This document shows positions 7,345-17,405 of a stretch of 64,000 nucleotides of DNA, piece after piece. The notes under the pieces were generated by a model. The model saw only the letters and a program-made list of their open reading frames with translations. It ran no database searches and was not told the origin of the DNA. Made by a program: the position numbers and the translations under genes. How positions within the stretch are numbered: position 1 is the stretch's first letter; each line of letters opens with the position of its first letter. The stretch is from Paraburkholderia solisilvae. GTDB lineage: Bacteria > Pseudomonadota > Gammaproteobacteria > Burkholderiales > Burkholderiaceae. The stretch spans positions 1 to 64,000 of the forward strand of contig NZ_CADIKF010000034.1 of NCBI RefSeq assembly GCF_902859875.1, written 5' to 3'.

Positions 7345-9078
7345 ATGACCGAAAACCCGAACAGCTCCGCGGACATCACCGCGTGGGGTCTCATCAAGCC
7401 CTACTGGGTGTCCGAGGACAAATGGCGCGCATGGGGCCTGCTCGCGATCGTCATCGCGATGAACATGACGATGGTGGCCGCCAATGTCTGGTTCAACCGC
7501 TGGCAAGGCATCTTCTTCGATGCGATCCAGCAATATAACTACCCGGTTTTCAAGCATTCGCTGCTGCAGTTCACGGTCATCGCGCTCGCGTTGATCCTGC
7601 TCGGTTCATACCGCACGTACTTTCGCCAGATGCTCGAATTCCGCTGGCGGCAATGGCTCACGACGAAGTACCTGAACCAGTGGCTCGGCGACGACGCGTA
7701 CTACCGGATCGAACGCGATCGCCTCGCCGACAACCCCGACCAGCGGGTCTCCGCCGACCTGCAAGGGCTCGCGAGCAACACGCTGAACCTGTCGCTCGGC
7801 CTGCTGTCGACCACCGTCACGCTGTTCTCGTTCATCGTGATCCTGTGGAACCTGTCCGGTTCGCTCGCGTTCCACGTGTTCGGCACCGAAGTGTCGATTC
7901 CCGGTTACATGGTATGGGTCGCGCTCATCTACGCGGCGATCGGTTCGTGGATCACGCACAAGGTCAACCACCCGCTCGTGTCGATCAACTATCAGCAGCA
8001 GCGCGTCGAAGCGGACTTCCGTTTCTCGCTGATCCGCATTCGCGAGAACGCCGATCAGATCGCGCTGTATCGCGGCGAAGAGGCCGAAGAGAAATCGCTG
8101 CAAGGCGTGTTCGGCCATATCCGCGACAACTGGCGGCTCGTGATGCGCTTCACGCGGCGCCTGTCGATCGTCGTGATCAGCTACTCGCAGCTCGCGATCG
8201 TATTTCCGTATATCGCGGCCGCGCCGAAGTACTTTTCGAAGAGCATTTCGTTCGGCGTCTACCAGCAGGTGACGAGCGCATTCGGCACCGTCAGCGATTC
8301 GTTCTCATGGTTCATCAATAATTACGATTCGCTCGCCGAGTGGCGCGCGACGGTCAACCGTCTGCGGGAATTCCATCGCGTGATGCGCGAGCAGCATCTA
8401 CATGAATCGGTGGTCGACGGCACCGCGCACGGCGGCATCAACACGCATCTGACGGACACCCAGGTGCTCGACGTGAAAGACCTCATGCTGAAGCGTCCGA
8501 ACGGACAGCCGATCGCCGCGATCGGCTCGTTCCGGATCGCGCCGAAGTCCCGCTGGCTCGTGCGCGGACCGTCCGGCGCCGGCAAGAGCACGCTGCTGCG
8601 CGCGCTCGCGGGCCTGTGGCCGTTCGGCGAAGGCACGATCGAAGCGCCGGCCGGCGCGAAGCTGCTGTTCATTCCGCAGCGCAGCTATCTGCCGATCGGC
8701 ACGCTGAAGGGCGCACTGTGCTACCCGTCGGTCGACGACACGTTCAGCGACGACGCGTGCCGCGACGTGCTGGTTGCGTGCCGGCTGCCCGAACTGGCCG
8801 AGCGTCTGGCCGAATCGGCGCATTGGGAGCGCACGCTGTCGCCGGGCGAGCAGCAACGCGTCGCCGCCGCGCGCGCGCTGCTGCAAAAGCCCGACTTCCT
8901 GTTCCTCGACGAAGCAACGAGCGCGCTCGATCCGGACAACGAAGCCGCCATCTACACCGCGCTCACCGAACGGCTCGCGGACGCGGCGATCGTGAGCGTC
9001 GCGCATCGCAAGACGCTCGAAGCATTCCACGACCAGACGCTGTATGTGGAGCACGCGGTCGAACGCGAGGCCGCGTAA
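7345..9078 (+). CDS. SbmA/BacA-YddA-type ABC transporter, fused permease and ATPase
   Basis: A 577-aa half-transporter with membrane and ATPase domains in one chain; it should work as a homodimer in the inner membrane. The N-terminal half has about six membrane segments and family features of the SbmA/BacA-like group (FNRWQGIFFDAIQQYN near residue 50; EFRWRQWLTTKYLNQWL; NPDQRVSADLQ). The ATPase part has Walker A GPSGAGKST (about residue 407), signature LSPGEQQRV (about 497) and Walker B FLFLDEATSALD (about 518). The start at 7345 is preceded by AAAGGA. Relatives are linked to peptide or cobalamin uptake and drug export; the substrate here is unknown. Its position opposite the thi operon does not prove a thiamine role. 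Confidence 0.85.
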   Translation: MTENPNSSADITAWGLIKPYWVSEDKWRAWGLLAIVIAMNMTMVAANVWFNRWQGIFFDAIQQYNYPVFKHSLLQFTVIALALILLGSYRTYFRQMLEFRWRQWLTTKYLNQWLGDDAYYRIERDRLADNPDQRVSADLQGLASNTLNLSLGLLSTTVTLFSFIVILWNLSGSLAFHVFGTEVSIPGYMVWVALIYAAIGSWITHKVNHPLVSINYQQQRVEADFRFSLIRIRENADQIALYRGEEAEEKSLQGVFGHIRDNWRLVMRFTRRLSIVVISYSQLAIVFPYIAAAPKYFSKSISFGVYQQVTSAFGTVSDSFSWFINNYDSLAEWRATVNRLREFHRVMREQHLHESVVDGTAHGGINTHLTDTQVLDVKDLMLKRPNGQPIAAIGSFRIAPKSRWLVRGPSGAGKSTLLRALAGLWPFGEGTIEAPAGAKLLFIPQRSYLPIGTLKGALCYPSVDDTFSDDACRDVLVACRLPELAERLAESAHWERTLSPGEQQRVAAARALLQKPDFLFLDEATSALDPDNEAAIYTALTERLADAAIVSVAHRKTLEAFHDQTLYVEHAVEREAA

Positions 9079-9105
9079 GCGGCGCGGCGCGCACGGTTCC
9101 ATCTG

Positions 9106-9141
9106 ACGGCGGGCGCGTCACCTGGCTGACGCGCCCGCCGT
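9106..9141 (+). terminator. Perfect 15-bp hairpin after the ABC transporter gene
   Basis: ACGGCGGGCGCGTCA and its exact reverse complement flank a 6-nt loop, 27 nt after the stop codon. There is no T-run, so it may act as a Rho-independent terminator only weakly, or as an mRNA 3'-end stabiliser. Confidence 0.6.
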
Positions 9142-9515
9142 TGACGTACGCCGACCCTCTCGTTGCGTATGCAACGCTCCTTCCCGCTCGCTGGTGCTGC
9201 GTTCTTGACGCACCCGATGCGCCGCTCGACGCGGCCCGTGCAACACGATCGGCTGTACCCTCGGGCGCGATCCGCAGTTCCGGCCCAGGCTTCTGCCGCA
9301 AGCCTGGTCACGGCGCCAGTTCGTGGTTTCCGATCCTTGTCGACACGCCGCTGCCGTAATCGATGACGCTCGTGCAAGCGGTCGGCGCGATTGACGCGAT
9401 CGCGGGCGTCGGCTATCGGATCGTGATCATCGCGGCGCGGTGTCTGCCGCAAAAAAAACCCAGGGTAAATCGCTCGCGCCAGCGGCTTCTGCCGTCTGAT
9501 GTTACTTTCGCGAGC
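9142..9515. other. Intergenic region without recognised gene
   Basis: This stretch separates the ABC transporter gene and the amino-acid dehydrogenase gene. Open frames are present on both strands, as expected at this GC content, but none resembles a known protein. A run of A residues (9450-9458) lies shortly before the next gene. No promoter could be picked with confidence. Confidence 0.4.
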
Positions 9516-10781
9516 ATGAAAACAATCGTTCTCGGCGCCGGCGTGATCGGCGTTGCCACAGCTTTCTATTTGCGTGAGCGCGGTTGCGACGTCACGGTGA
9601 TCGAACGCGAAACGGACGTCGCGCTCGAAACGAGTTTCGCCAACGCAGGCGTGATCGCGCCGGGCTATGCGACGCCGTGGGCCGCGCCCGGCATGCCCGC
9701 GAAAATCCTCAAATATCTGTTCAGGCCCGCGTCGCCGCTGATCTTCCGGCCGACGCTCGATGCCGCGCAATGGCGCTGGATAGGCCGCTGGCTGCGCGAA
9801 TGCGAGCTCGCGCGATTCCGTGTGAACAAACAGCGGATGCAGCGCATCGCGTACTACAGCCGCGCGTGCCTGCATGAATTGCGCGCCGCGCATCCGTTCG
9901 AATACGGGCGCAGCGAAGGCTATCTGCAGCTTTTTCGCAGCGCCTACGACGTCGAGCTTGCGCAGCCCGCGCTTGCGATTCTGCGCGACGCCGGCATCCC
10001 GCACCGCGAACTGAACGGCGCACAATGCGCGGCCATCGAACCGGGGCTGCGCTGGGCGCGCAAGGCGCCGGCCGCGGGCCTCTATCTGCCCGATGACGAA
10101 GCCGGCGACTGCGCCGCGTTCACGCGTGAACTGCGCGCAATCTGCGAGCGGCGCGGCGTGCGGTTCCGCTTCGATACGCGCGTGACGGCGCTCGACGTGC
10201 GCGGCGGGACGGCGCGCGGCGTGCATGTCGAGAGCGCGCACGGCAGCGAGACGCTGACGGCTGCCGCGGTGGTGGTTGCCGCGGGTGTCGACAGCGCCGG
10301 GTTGCTTGCGCCGCTTGGCGTGCGCGTACCGCTCTATCCGGTAAAGGGCTACTCGGCGACGCTGCAGATCATCGACGAGCGGAAAGCGCCGCGCGCCGCG
10401 CTGATGGACGAAGCGTTGAAAACGGCAATCACGCGGCTCGGATCCAATCTGCGCATCGCCGGCACCGCGGAACTCGGCGACCGGCAAGCGACGCTGCGCG
10501 AACAGTCGCTGCGCACGCTGCTGAAAGTGCTCGACGACTGGTTTCCGCACGCGAGCGTGCCGTCATCCGCGCAATTCTGGGTCGGACGCCGGCCGATGAC
10601 GCCCGACGGCGCACCGCTGCTTGGGCCGTCCGGTATCGATCACCTGTGGCTGAATATCGGACACGGCTCGACCGGCTGGGCGATGGCGCTCGGCTCCGGA
10701 CGCGTGGTCGCCGATCTCGTCGCGCAGAAGCGGCCGGAGATCGATCTCGATGGGCTGACGGTTGCGCGTTATCACGGCTGA
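9516..10781 (+). CDS. DadA-like FAD-dependent D-amino-acid dehydrogenase
   Basis: A 421-aa FAD oxidoreductase of the DAO fold. The N-terminus is an FAD-binding motif (KTIVLGAGVIGVATAFYLRE) ending in the acidic residue of VIERE. SFANAGVIAPGYATPWAAPG is characteristic of the DadA small-subunit group, and the C-terminus has FWVGRRPMTPDGAPLLGP and NIGHGSTGWAMALGSG. The reaction is probably oxidation of D-amino acids to keto acids and ammonia, with electrons passed to the respiratory chain. No alanine racemase or transport gene is adjacent, so the true substrate is open. The start at 9516 gives the normal length. Confidence 0.88.
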   Translation: MKTIVLGAGVIGVATAFYLRERGCDVTVIERETDVALETSFANAGVIAPGYATPWAAPGMPAKILKYLFRPASPLIFRPTLDAAQWRWIGRWLRECELARFRVNKQRMQRIAYYSRACLHELRAAHPFEYGRSEGYLQLFRSAYDVELAQPALAILRDAGIPHRELNGAQCAAIEPGLRWARKAPAAGLYLPDDEAGDCAAFTRELRAICERRGVRFRFDTRVTALDVRGGTARGVHVESAHGSETLTAAAVVVAAGVDSAGLLAPLGVRVPLYPVKGYSATLQIIDERKAPRAALMDEALKTAITRLGSNLRIAGTAELGDRQATLREQSLRTLLKVLDDWFPHASVPSSAQFWVGRRPMTPDGAPLLGPSGIDHLWLNIGHGSTGWAMALGSGRVVADLVAQKRPEIDLDGLTVARYHG

Positions 10782-10841
10782 GCGGGAGAGCAGCTGAGCG
10801 GGAGAGCGGCTGAGCGGCTGAGCGGCTGAGCGGCTGAGCGG
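10777..10841. repeat. Composite tandem repeat across the dadA-like stop codon
   Basis: Two 16-bp units (gctgagcgggagagcr) are followed by four exact 8-bp units (ctgagcgg). The TGA stop codon of the dehydrogenase gene lies inside the first unit, so unit gain or loss changes the 3' untranslated part and not the protein. Confidence 0.85.
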
Positions 10842-10908
10842 CGCATGTGACCACGGCCACGAAACCACAGCAAGCGCCTCACACACCATCACCACCCGCA
10901 TGCACCGC

Positions 10909-10946
10909 AAAATAAAAGGCCGGACCACCCTTGCGGGTGCCCGGCC
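10909..10946 (-). terminator. Rho-independent terminator of gltBD
   Basis: On the minus strand GGCCGGGCACCC, loop GCAA and GGGTGGTCCGGCC form a stem with one bulge, followed by TTTTATTTT. It lies about 145 nt after the gltD stop. The rest of the gap between 10842 and 11089 shows no gene. Confidence 0.85.
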
Positions 10947-11089
10947 TGCGGGCCATGCCCTGGGATCCAGTCCCTCGGGTCATCTCCCTGTACTGCGGTT
11001 GTCGTCTCCACCTCTTCCTGCAAAAGCCTTGCTTCGTCGCCGGCGCCTGGCTTTGCCAGCCCCGGCGGCATCAGGAGACGCTCCTGCGG

Positions 11090-12556
11090 TTAGCGCGGCA
11101 ACTCCGAGCTGCCCATCAGGAAGGCATCCACCGAACGCGCGCACTGCCGCCCTTCGCGGATCGCCCACACCACCAGCGACTGCCCGCGGCGCATATCGCC
11201 CGCGGTGAACACCTTGTCGACCGACGTGTAATACGCCTTGTCGCCTTCCGTCGACGCACGCACGTTGCCGCGCGCATCCTTGTCGACGCCGAACCCTTCG
11301 AGCACCGGCGACACCGGCTGCGTAAAGCCCATCGCGAGCAGCACGAGGTCGGCCTTCATTTCGAACTCCGAACCCGACACTTCCTGCATCTTGCCGTCCT
11401 TCCACTCGACGCGCACGGCGATCAGCTTTTCGACCTTGCCGTTCTTGCCTTCGAAGCGCTTGGTCGCCACCGCCCAGTCGCGCTCGCAGCCTTCCTCGTG
11501 CGACGACGACGTGCGCAGCTTGACCGGCCAGTACGGCCATACGAGCGGCTTGTTCTCTTCTTCGGGCGGCTGCGGCAGCAGTTCGAATTGCGTGACCGCC
11601 TTCGCGCCGTGACGGTTCGACGTACCGACGCAGTCCGAGCCGGTATCGCCGCCGCCGATCACGATCACATGCTTGCCTTTCGCGAGAATCTGCTCTGCGA
11701 CCTTGTCGCCCGCGTTGACCTTGTTCTGCTGCGGCAAAAATTCCATCGCGTAGTGGATACCCGCGAGCTCGCGCCCCGGCACCGGCAAATCGCGCGGCGT
11801 TTCCGAGCCGCCCGCGATTACGATCGCGTCGAACTGATCCTTCAGCTCGTCGGGCGTGATTGTTTCCTTCGCAGTATTGCCGATGTACGGCGGCAGCGCG
11901 TCCTTGCCGATAAACACATTCGCGCGGAACGTCACGCCTTCGGCTTCCATCTGACGCATCCGGCGGTCGATCAGCCACTTCTCGAGCTTGAAGTCCGGGA
12001 TGCCATAGCGCAGCAGACCGCCGATGCGGTCGTTCTTTTCAAACACCGTCACGTCATGGCCGGCGCGCGCCAGTTGCTGCGCGACCGCGAGTCCCGCCGG
12101 GCCCGAGCCGACCACCGCCACTTTCTTGCCGGTCTTGTGCTTCGGCGGCTGCGGCGCAACCCAGCCTTCAGCCCAGGCCTTGTCGATGATCGCGTGTTCG
12201 ATCGACTTGATACCGACCGGGTCGTCGCTGATGCCGAGCGTGCACGCGGCCTCGCACGGCGCCGGGCAGATGCGGCCCGTGAACTCCGGGAAGTTGTTCG
12301 TCGAATGCAGGACTTCGATCGCGCTCTTCCAGTCCTGGCGGAACACGAGGTCGTTGAAGTCCGGAATGATGTTGTTGACCGGGCAGCCGTTGTTGCAGAA
12401 CGGGATGCCGCAGTCCATGCAGCGCGCGCCTTGAATCTTCGCGTCGTCATCGGTCAGCGCCGACACGAATTCCTTGTAGTGCTTCACACGCGTGAGCGGA
12501 GCTTCGTACGCCTCGTGGCGGCGTTCGAACTCGAGAAAACCGGTTGCCTTGCCCAT
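11090..12556 (-). CDS. gltD: Glutamate synthase (NADPH) small subunit GltD
   Basis: The 488-aa beta subunit takes electrons from NADPH through FAD and passes them via 4Fe-4S clusters to GltB. Cluster ligands are in CMDCGIPFCNNGCP (about residue 47) and CPAPCEAAC (about 97). Two dinucleotide-binding motifs follow: VAVVGSGPAGLAVAQQLARA (FAD, about 148) and VIVIGGGDTGSDCVG (NADPH). TAGDMRRGQSLVVWAIREGR near the C-terminus is conserved. It follows gltB by 130 nt in one operon ending in a terminator. Confidence 0.97.
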   Translation of the reverse strand: MGKATGFLEFERRHEAYEAPLTRVKHYKEFVSALTDDDAKIQGARCMDCGIPFCNNGCPVNNIIPDFNDLVFRQDWKSAIEVLHSTNNFPEFTGRICPAPCEAACTLGISDDPVGIKSIEHAIIDKAWAEGWVAPQPPKHKTGKKVAVVGSGPAGLAVAQQLARAGHDVTVFEKNDRIGGLLRYGIPDFKLEKWLIDRRMRQMEAEGVTFRANVFIGKDALPPYIGNTAKETITPDELKDQFDAIVIAGGSETPRDLPVPGRELAGIHYAMEFLPQQNKVNAGDKVAEQILAKGKHVIVIGGGDTGSDCVGTSNRHGAKAVTQFELLPQPPEEENKPLVWPYWPVKLRTSSSHEEGCERDWAVATKRFEGKNGKVEKLIAVRVEWKDGKMQEVSGSEFEMKADLVLLAMGFTQPVSPVLEGFGVDKDARGNVRASTEGDKAYYTSVDKVFTAGDMRRGQSLVVWAIREGRQCARSVDAFLMGSSELPR

Positions 12557-12686
12557 GTGCTTCTCTTGTCTATCAGATCGGTGGGGGGCGAAACCCGCCG
12601 CCGCACAGTCGTGCTGCAGGCGGCGGGTGCGCAGATTGATTTCGTTGCTACAGGCTGACGTCGCCTCGCTTCAATGAGCCGGCGAA

Positions 12687-15600
12687 TCAGGCCGCAAGCA
12701 CTTCCTTGCTGGCCTTCTTCGCGCCCAGCTCGCCAAGCGCGCGCTTGTACTCGGTCGGGAAGACCTTCACGAACTGGCGGCGCGCCGCGTCCCAGTTCTC
12801 GAGCAGCGCCTTGGCGCGCGGCGAGCCGGTGAACTGGAAGTGACGCTCGATCAGACCTTTGAGCAGCACTTCGTCAGTCTCGCCCGCGTGCCACAACGCC
12901 TTGTCGATCGTGCGTTCCTGCTCGGCCTGCTGCAGCACCGGATCGAGCGCGACCATCGACTTGTTGCACTTGCTCGCGAACGTGCCGTCCGGGTCGTACA
13001 CATACGCGATACCGCCCGACATGCCGGCCGCGAAGTTGCGCCCCGTCTCGCCGAGCACGACCACCGAGCCGCCGGTCATGTATTCGCAGCCGTGGTCGCC
13101 GGTACCCTCGACGACCGCCGTCGCGCCCGAGTTGCGCACGCAGAAGCGCTCGCCCGCGACGCCGCGGAAGAACGACTCGCCTTCGATCGCGCCGTACATC
13201 ACCGTATTGCCGCAGATGATGTTTTCCTCGGACTTGCCGCGGAAGTCGTTGGTCGGACGGATGATGATCCGGCCGCCCGACAGACCCTTGCCGACATAGT
13301 CGTTGCCGTCGCCGACGAGGTCGAGCGTGACGCCCTTCGCGAGGAACGCGCCGAAGCTCTGGCCCGCGGTGCCCTTCAGCTGGATATGAACCGTATCGTC
13401 GGGCAAACCGTCGTGACCGTACTTCTTCGCGATCATGCCGGACAGCATCGCGCCGACCGTGCGGTTCACGTTGCGCACCGGCTGGATAAACGACACGTGC
13501 TCGCCCTTTTCGAGCGCGGCCTTCGCCTTTTCGATCAGCGTGTGATCGAGCGCGCGGTCGAGGCCGTGGTCCTGCGATTCGACATGCAGGCGTGCGACTT
13601 CGGCCGGCACTTCCGGCTGGTAGAACACGCGCGAGAAGTCAAGACCCTTCGCCTTCCAGTGCTCGATGCCCTTCTTCATGTCGAGCAGATCCGAGCGGCC
13701 GATCAGCTCGTCGAACTTGCGCACGCCCAGTTGCGCCATGATCTCGCGCACTTCCTCGGCGATAAAGAAGAAGAAATTTACGACGTGCTCCGGCTGCCCC
13801 TTGAACTTCGCGCGCAGCACCGGATCTTGCGTCGCAACACCGACCGGGCACGTGTTCAGATGGCACTTGCGCATCATGATGCAGCCTTCGACGACGAGCG
13901 GCGCCGTCGCGAAGCCGAACTCGTCCGCGCCGAGCAGCGCGCCGATCACGACGTCGCGGCCGGTCTTCATCTGGCCGTCGGCCTGCACGCGGATACGGCC
14001 GCGCAGGCGGTTCAGCACCAGCGTCTGCTGCGTTTCCGCGAGACCGAGTTCCCACGGCGTGCCCGCATGCTTGATCGACGACAGCGGCGACGCGCCGGTG
14101 CCGCCGTCATGGCCGGCGATCACGACGTGATCGGCCTTCGCTTTCGCGACACCCGCGGCGACCGTCCCGACACCCGCTTCCGACACGAGCTTCACCGAGA
14201 TGCTCGACGGCGGGTTCACGTTCTTCAGATCGTGAATCAGCTGCGCGAGGTCTTCGATCGAGTAGATGTCGTGGTGCGGCGGCGGCGAAATCAGGCCGAC
14301 GCCCGGCACCGAGTAACGCAGCTTGCCGATATAGTCGGACACCTTGTGACCCGGCAGCTGGCCGCCTTCGCCCGGCTTCGCGCCTTGCGCCATCTTGATC
14401 TGGATCTGGTCGGCCGACGCGAGATACTCGGCCGTCACGCCGAAGCGGCCGGACGCGACCTGCTTGATCTTCGAGCGCAGCGAATCGCCATCCTTCAACG
14501 GAATGTCGACGATCACTTCATCGCCGATCACCGACTTCATCGTGTCGCCGTTCTTGATCGGGATGCCGCGCAGGTCGTTGCGATAGCGCTTTTCGTCCTC
14601 GCCGCCTTCGCCGGTGTTCGACTTGCCGCCGATCCGGTTCATCGCGACCGCGAGCGTCGCATGCGCTTCGGTCGAAATCGAGCCGAGCGACATCGCGCCC
14701 GTCGCAAAACGCTTGACGATGTCCTTCGCCGACTCGACTTCGTCGAGCGCGATCGCGCGCATCGGGTCGAACTTGAACTCGAACAGGCCGCGGAACGTCA
14801 TGTGGCGCTTCGTCTGATCGTTGATCAGATGCGCGTATTCCTTGTACGTCTGATACGAGTTGCTGCGCGCCGAGTGCTGCAGCTTCGCGATCGCATCCGG
14901 CGTCCACATATGTTCTTCGCCGCGCACGCGGTACGCGTATTCACCGCCGGCGTCGAGCATCGTCGCGAGCACCGGGTCGTTGCCGAATGCTTCGCGATGC
15001 AGACGGATTGCTTCTTCCGCCACGTCGAAGAGACCAATGCCGCCGACCCGCGACGACGTGCCCTTGAAATACTTCAGCACGAGGTCTTCGGCGAGGCCGA
15101 CCGCTTCGAAAATCTGCGCGCCGGTGTACGACATGTACGTCGAAATGCCCATCTTCGACATGACCTTCTGCAAGCCCTTGCCGACCGCCTTCGTGAAGTT
15201 GTAGATCGCCTTGTCCGCCGACAGGTCGCCCTTCAGGCCGGCCGCGAGCTGCGCGAGCGTTTCCATCGCGAGGTACGGGTGCACGGCTTCCGCACCATAG
15301 CCCGCGAGCAGCGCGAAGTGGTGCGTTTCACGCGCCGAACCCGTTTCGACGACCAGACCCGTGCTCGTGCGCAGACCTTGCGTGACGAGGTGCGTGTGAA
15401 TCGCGGAGGTCGCGAGCAGCGCCGGAATCGCGACGTTGTCGCGGTCGGTCTTGCGGTCCGACACGATCAGCATGTTGTAGCCGGACTTCACCGCGTCGAC
15501 CGCTTCCGCGCACAGCGAAGCGAGGCGCGCTTCGATGCCTTCCTTGCCCCATGCGACCGGATAGCAGATGTTCAGCTCGTACGAGCTGAACTTGCCGCCC

Positions 15601-17405
15601 GTGTACTGATCGATCGCGCGGATCTTCGCGATGTCCTTGAAGTCGAGCACCGGCTGCGACACTTCGAGACGCATCGGCGGGTTGATGTTGTTCGTGTCGA
15701 GCAGGTTCGGCTTCGGGCCGACGAACGACACCAGCGACATCACCATGTTTTCGCGGATCGGGTCGATCGGCGGGTTCGTCACCTGCGCGAACAGCTGCTT
15801 GAAGTAGTGGTACAGCGTCTTGTTCTTGTTCGACATGACGGCGAGCGGCGAGTCGTTGCCCATCGAGCCGACCGCTTCTTCGCCCGCCTGCGCCATCGGC
15901 GCCATCAGGAACTTCAGGTCTTCCTGCGTATAGCCGAACGCCTGCTGGCGGTCGAGCAGCGCGGCCGCTTCGCGGCGCTCCGTCACGACGTCCTCGGCCT
16001 TCGCTTCGATCTCGTCGAGCTTGATGCGCACCGCGTCGATCCAGCTCTTGTACGGCTTCGCGTTCGCGAGGTTGTCCTTGAGCTCCTTGTCGTCGATGAT
16101 GCGGCCCTGGTCCATGTCGATCAGGAACATCTTGCCCGGCTGCAGACGCCACTTCTTGACGATCTTCGATTCGGGAATGGGCAGCACGCCCGCTTCCGAC
16201 GCCATGATCACGAAATCGTCGTCGGTGACGAGATAGCGCGCCGGACGCAGACCGTTACGGTCGAGCGTCGCGCCGATCTGGCGGCCGTCGGTGAATGCAA
16301 TCGCGGCGGGGCCGTCCCACGGCTCCATCATCGCGGCGTGGTACTCGTAGAACGCGCGGCGGTTGTCGTCCATCAGCGTGTGCTGTTCCCACGCTTCCGG
16401 AATCATCATCATCATCGCGTGGACGAGCGGGTAGCCCGCCATCAGCAGCAGTTCGAGGCAGTTGTCGAACGACGCGGTGTCGGATTGGCCCGGATAGATG
16501 AGCGGCCACAGCTTCGGCAGATCGTCGCCGAGCACGTGCGACGCGATCGCGCCGGTGCGCGCGTTCAGCCAGTTGACGTTGCCCTTCACCGTGTTGATTT
16601 CGCCGTTGTGCGCGATGAGGCGGTACGGGTGCGCCAGTTCCCAGGCCGGGAAGGTGTTGGTCGAGAAGCGCTGGTGCACGAGCGCCAGCGCCGACACGAC
16701 GCGCTCGTCCTGCAGGTCGCGGTAGTACACGCCGACCTGGCCCGCGAGCAGCAGGCCCTTGTAGACGATCGTGCGCGCCGACATCGACGGCACGAAGTAT
16801 TCCTTGCCGTGCTTGAGCTTCAGCGCCTGGATGCGGTGGCTCGCGGTCTTGCGGATCACGTACAGCTTCCGCTCGAGCGCGTCGGTGACCATGATGTCCT
16901 TGCCGCGGCCGATGAAGATCTGGCGGATCAGCGGCTCGGTGGCCTTCACGGTCGGCGAAATCGGCATCGCGTGGTCGACCGGCACATCGCGCCAGCCGAG
17001 CACGACCTGGCCTTCCGCCTTCACGGTGCGCTCGAGCTCCTGCTCGCACGCGAGGCGCGATGCATGTTCCTTCGGCAGGAAGATCATGCCGACGCCGTAT
17101 TCGCCGGCAGGCGGCAGCGTCACGCCTTGCCGCGCCATTTCCTCGCGGTAGTAGCCGTCCGGGATCTGGATCAGGATGCCCGCGCCGTCGCCCATCAGCG
17201 GATCGGCGCCGACCGCGCCGCGGTGATCGAGATTCTCGAGAATCTTCAGGCCCTGCTCGATGATCGCGTGGCTTTTCTTGCCCTTGATATGCGCGACGAA
17301 GCCGACGCCGCACGCGTCGTGTTCGTTTTGCGGGTCGTACAGACCTTGCGCCTCGGGAACCAGGGCGTGCGCGCTCGCGCTGATCGGTTGCTGTTGGTCT
17401 TTCAT
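12687..17405 (-). CDS. gltB: Glutamate synthase (NADPH) large subunit GltB
   Basis: The 1572-aa alpha subunit makes two glutamates from glutamine and 2-oxoglutarate. After a short propeptide, Cys32 in DACGVGFVAHIKG should become the N-terminal nucleophile of the class II glutaminase domain. The central and FMN synthase domains contain KPGEGGQLPGHKV, ISPPPHHDIYSIEDL and GHDGGTGASPLSS; the 3Fe-4S ligands are CIMMRKCHLNTC. The C-terminal GXGXG beta-helix is present. Start: ATG at 17405; GTG at 17414 is an in-frame alternative, and neither has a strong Shine-Dalgarno. The next gene is gltD. Confidence 0.97.
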   Translation of the reverse strand: MKDQQQPISASAHALVPEAQGLYDPQNEHDACGVGFVAHIKGKKSHAIIEQGLKILENLDHRGAVGADPLMGDGAGILIQIPDGYYREEMARQGVTLPPAGEYGVGMIFLPKEHASRLACEQELERTVKAEGQVVLGWRDVPVDHAMPISPTVKATEPLIRQIFIGRGKDIMVTDALERKLYVIRKTASHRIQALKLKHGKEYFVPSMSARTIVYKGLLLAGQVGVYYRDLQDERVVSALALVHQRFSTNTFPAWELAHPYRLIAHNGEINTVKGNVNWLNARTGAIASHVLGDDLPKLWPLIYPGQSDTASFDNCLELLLMAGYPLVHAMMMMIPEAWEQHTLMDDNRRAFYEYHAAMMEPWDGPAAIAFTDGRQIGATLDRNGLRPARYLVTDDDFVIMASEAGVLPIPESKIVKKWRLQPGKMFLIDMDQGRIIDDKELKDNLANAKPYKSWIDAVRIKLDEIEAKAEDVVTERREAAALLDRQQAFGYTQEDLKFLMAPMAQAGEEAVGSMGNDSPLAVMSNKNKTLYHYFKQLFAQVTNPPIDPIRENMVMSLVSFVGPKPNLLDTNNINPPMRLEVSQPVLDFKDIAKIRAIDQYTGGKFSSYELNICYPVAWGKEGIEARLASLCAEAVDAVKSGYNMLIVSDRKTDRDNVAIPALLATSAIHTHLVTQGLRTSTGLVVETGSARETHHFALLAGYGAEAVHPYLAMETLAQLAAGLKGDLSADKAIYNFTKAVGKGLQKVMSKMGISTYMSYTGAQIFEAVGLAEDLVLKYFKGTSSRVGGIGLFDVAEEAIRLHREAFGNDPVLATMLDAGGEYAYRVRGEEHMWTPDAIAKLQHSARSNSYQTYKEYAHLINDQTKRHMTFRGLFEFKFDPMRAIALDEVESAKDIVKRFATGAMSLGSISTEAHATLAVAMNRIGGKSNTGEGGEDEKRYRNDLRGIPIKNGDTMKSVIGDEVIVDIPLKDGDSLRSKIKQVASGRFGVTAEYLASADQIQIKMAQGAKPGEGGQLPGHKVSDYIGKLRYSVPGVGLISPPPHHDIYSIEDLAQLIHDLKNVNPPSSISVKLVSEAGVGTVAAGVAKAKADHVVIAGHDGGTGASPLSSIKHAGTPWELGLAETQQTLVLNRLRGRIRVQADGQMKTGRDVVIGALLGADEFGFATAPLVVEGCIMMRKCHLNTCPVGVATQDPVLRAKFKGQPEHVVNFFFFIAEEVREIMAQLGVRKFDELIGRSDLLDMKKGIEHWKAKGLDFSRVFYQPEVPAEVARLHVESQDHGLDRALDHTLIEKAKAALEKGEHVSFIQPVRNVNRTVGAMLSGMIAKKYGHDGLPDDTVHIQLKGTAGQSFGAFLAKGVTLDLVGDGNDYVGKGLSGGRIIIRPTNDFRGKSEENIICGNTVMYGAIEGESFFRGVAGERFCVRNSGATAVVEGTGDHGCEYMTGGSVVVLGETGRNFAAGMSGGIAYVYDPDGTFASKCNKSMVALDPVLQQAEQERTIDKALWHAGETDEVLLKGLIERHFQFTGSPRAKALLENWDAARRQFVKVFPTEYKRALGELGAKKASKEVLAA

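Noticed and set aside
10889..11071. A small 60-codon minus-strand ORF after gltD
   Set aside because: Its end is made of the translated gltD terminator hairpin, and it shows no recognisable protein features.
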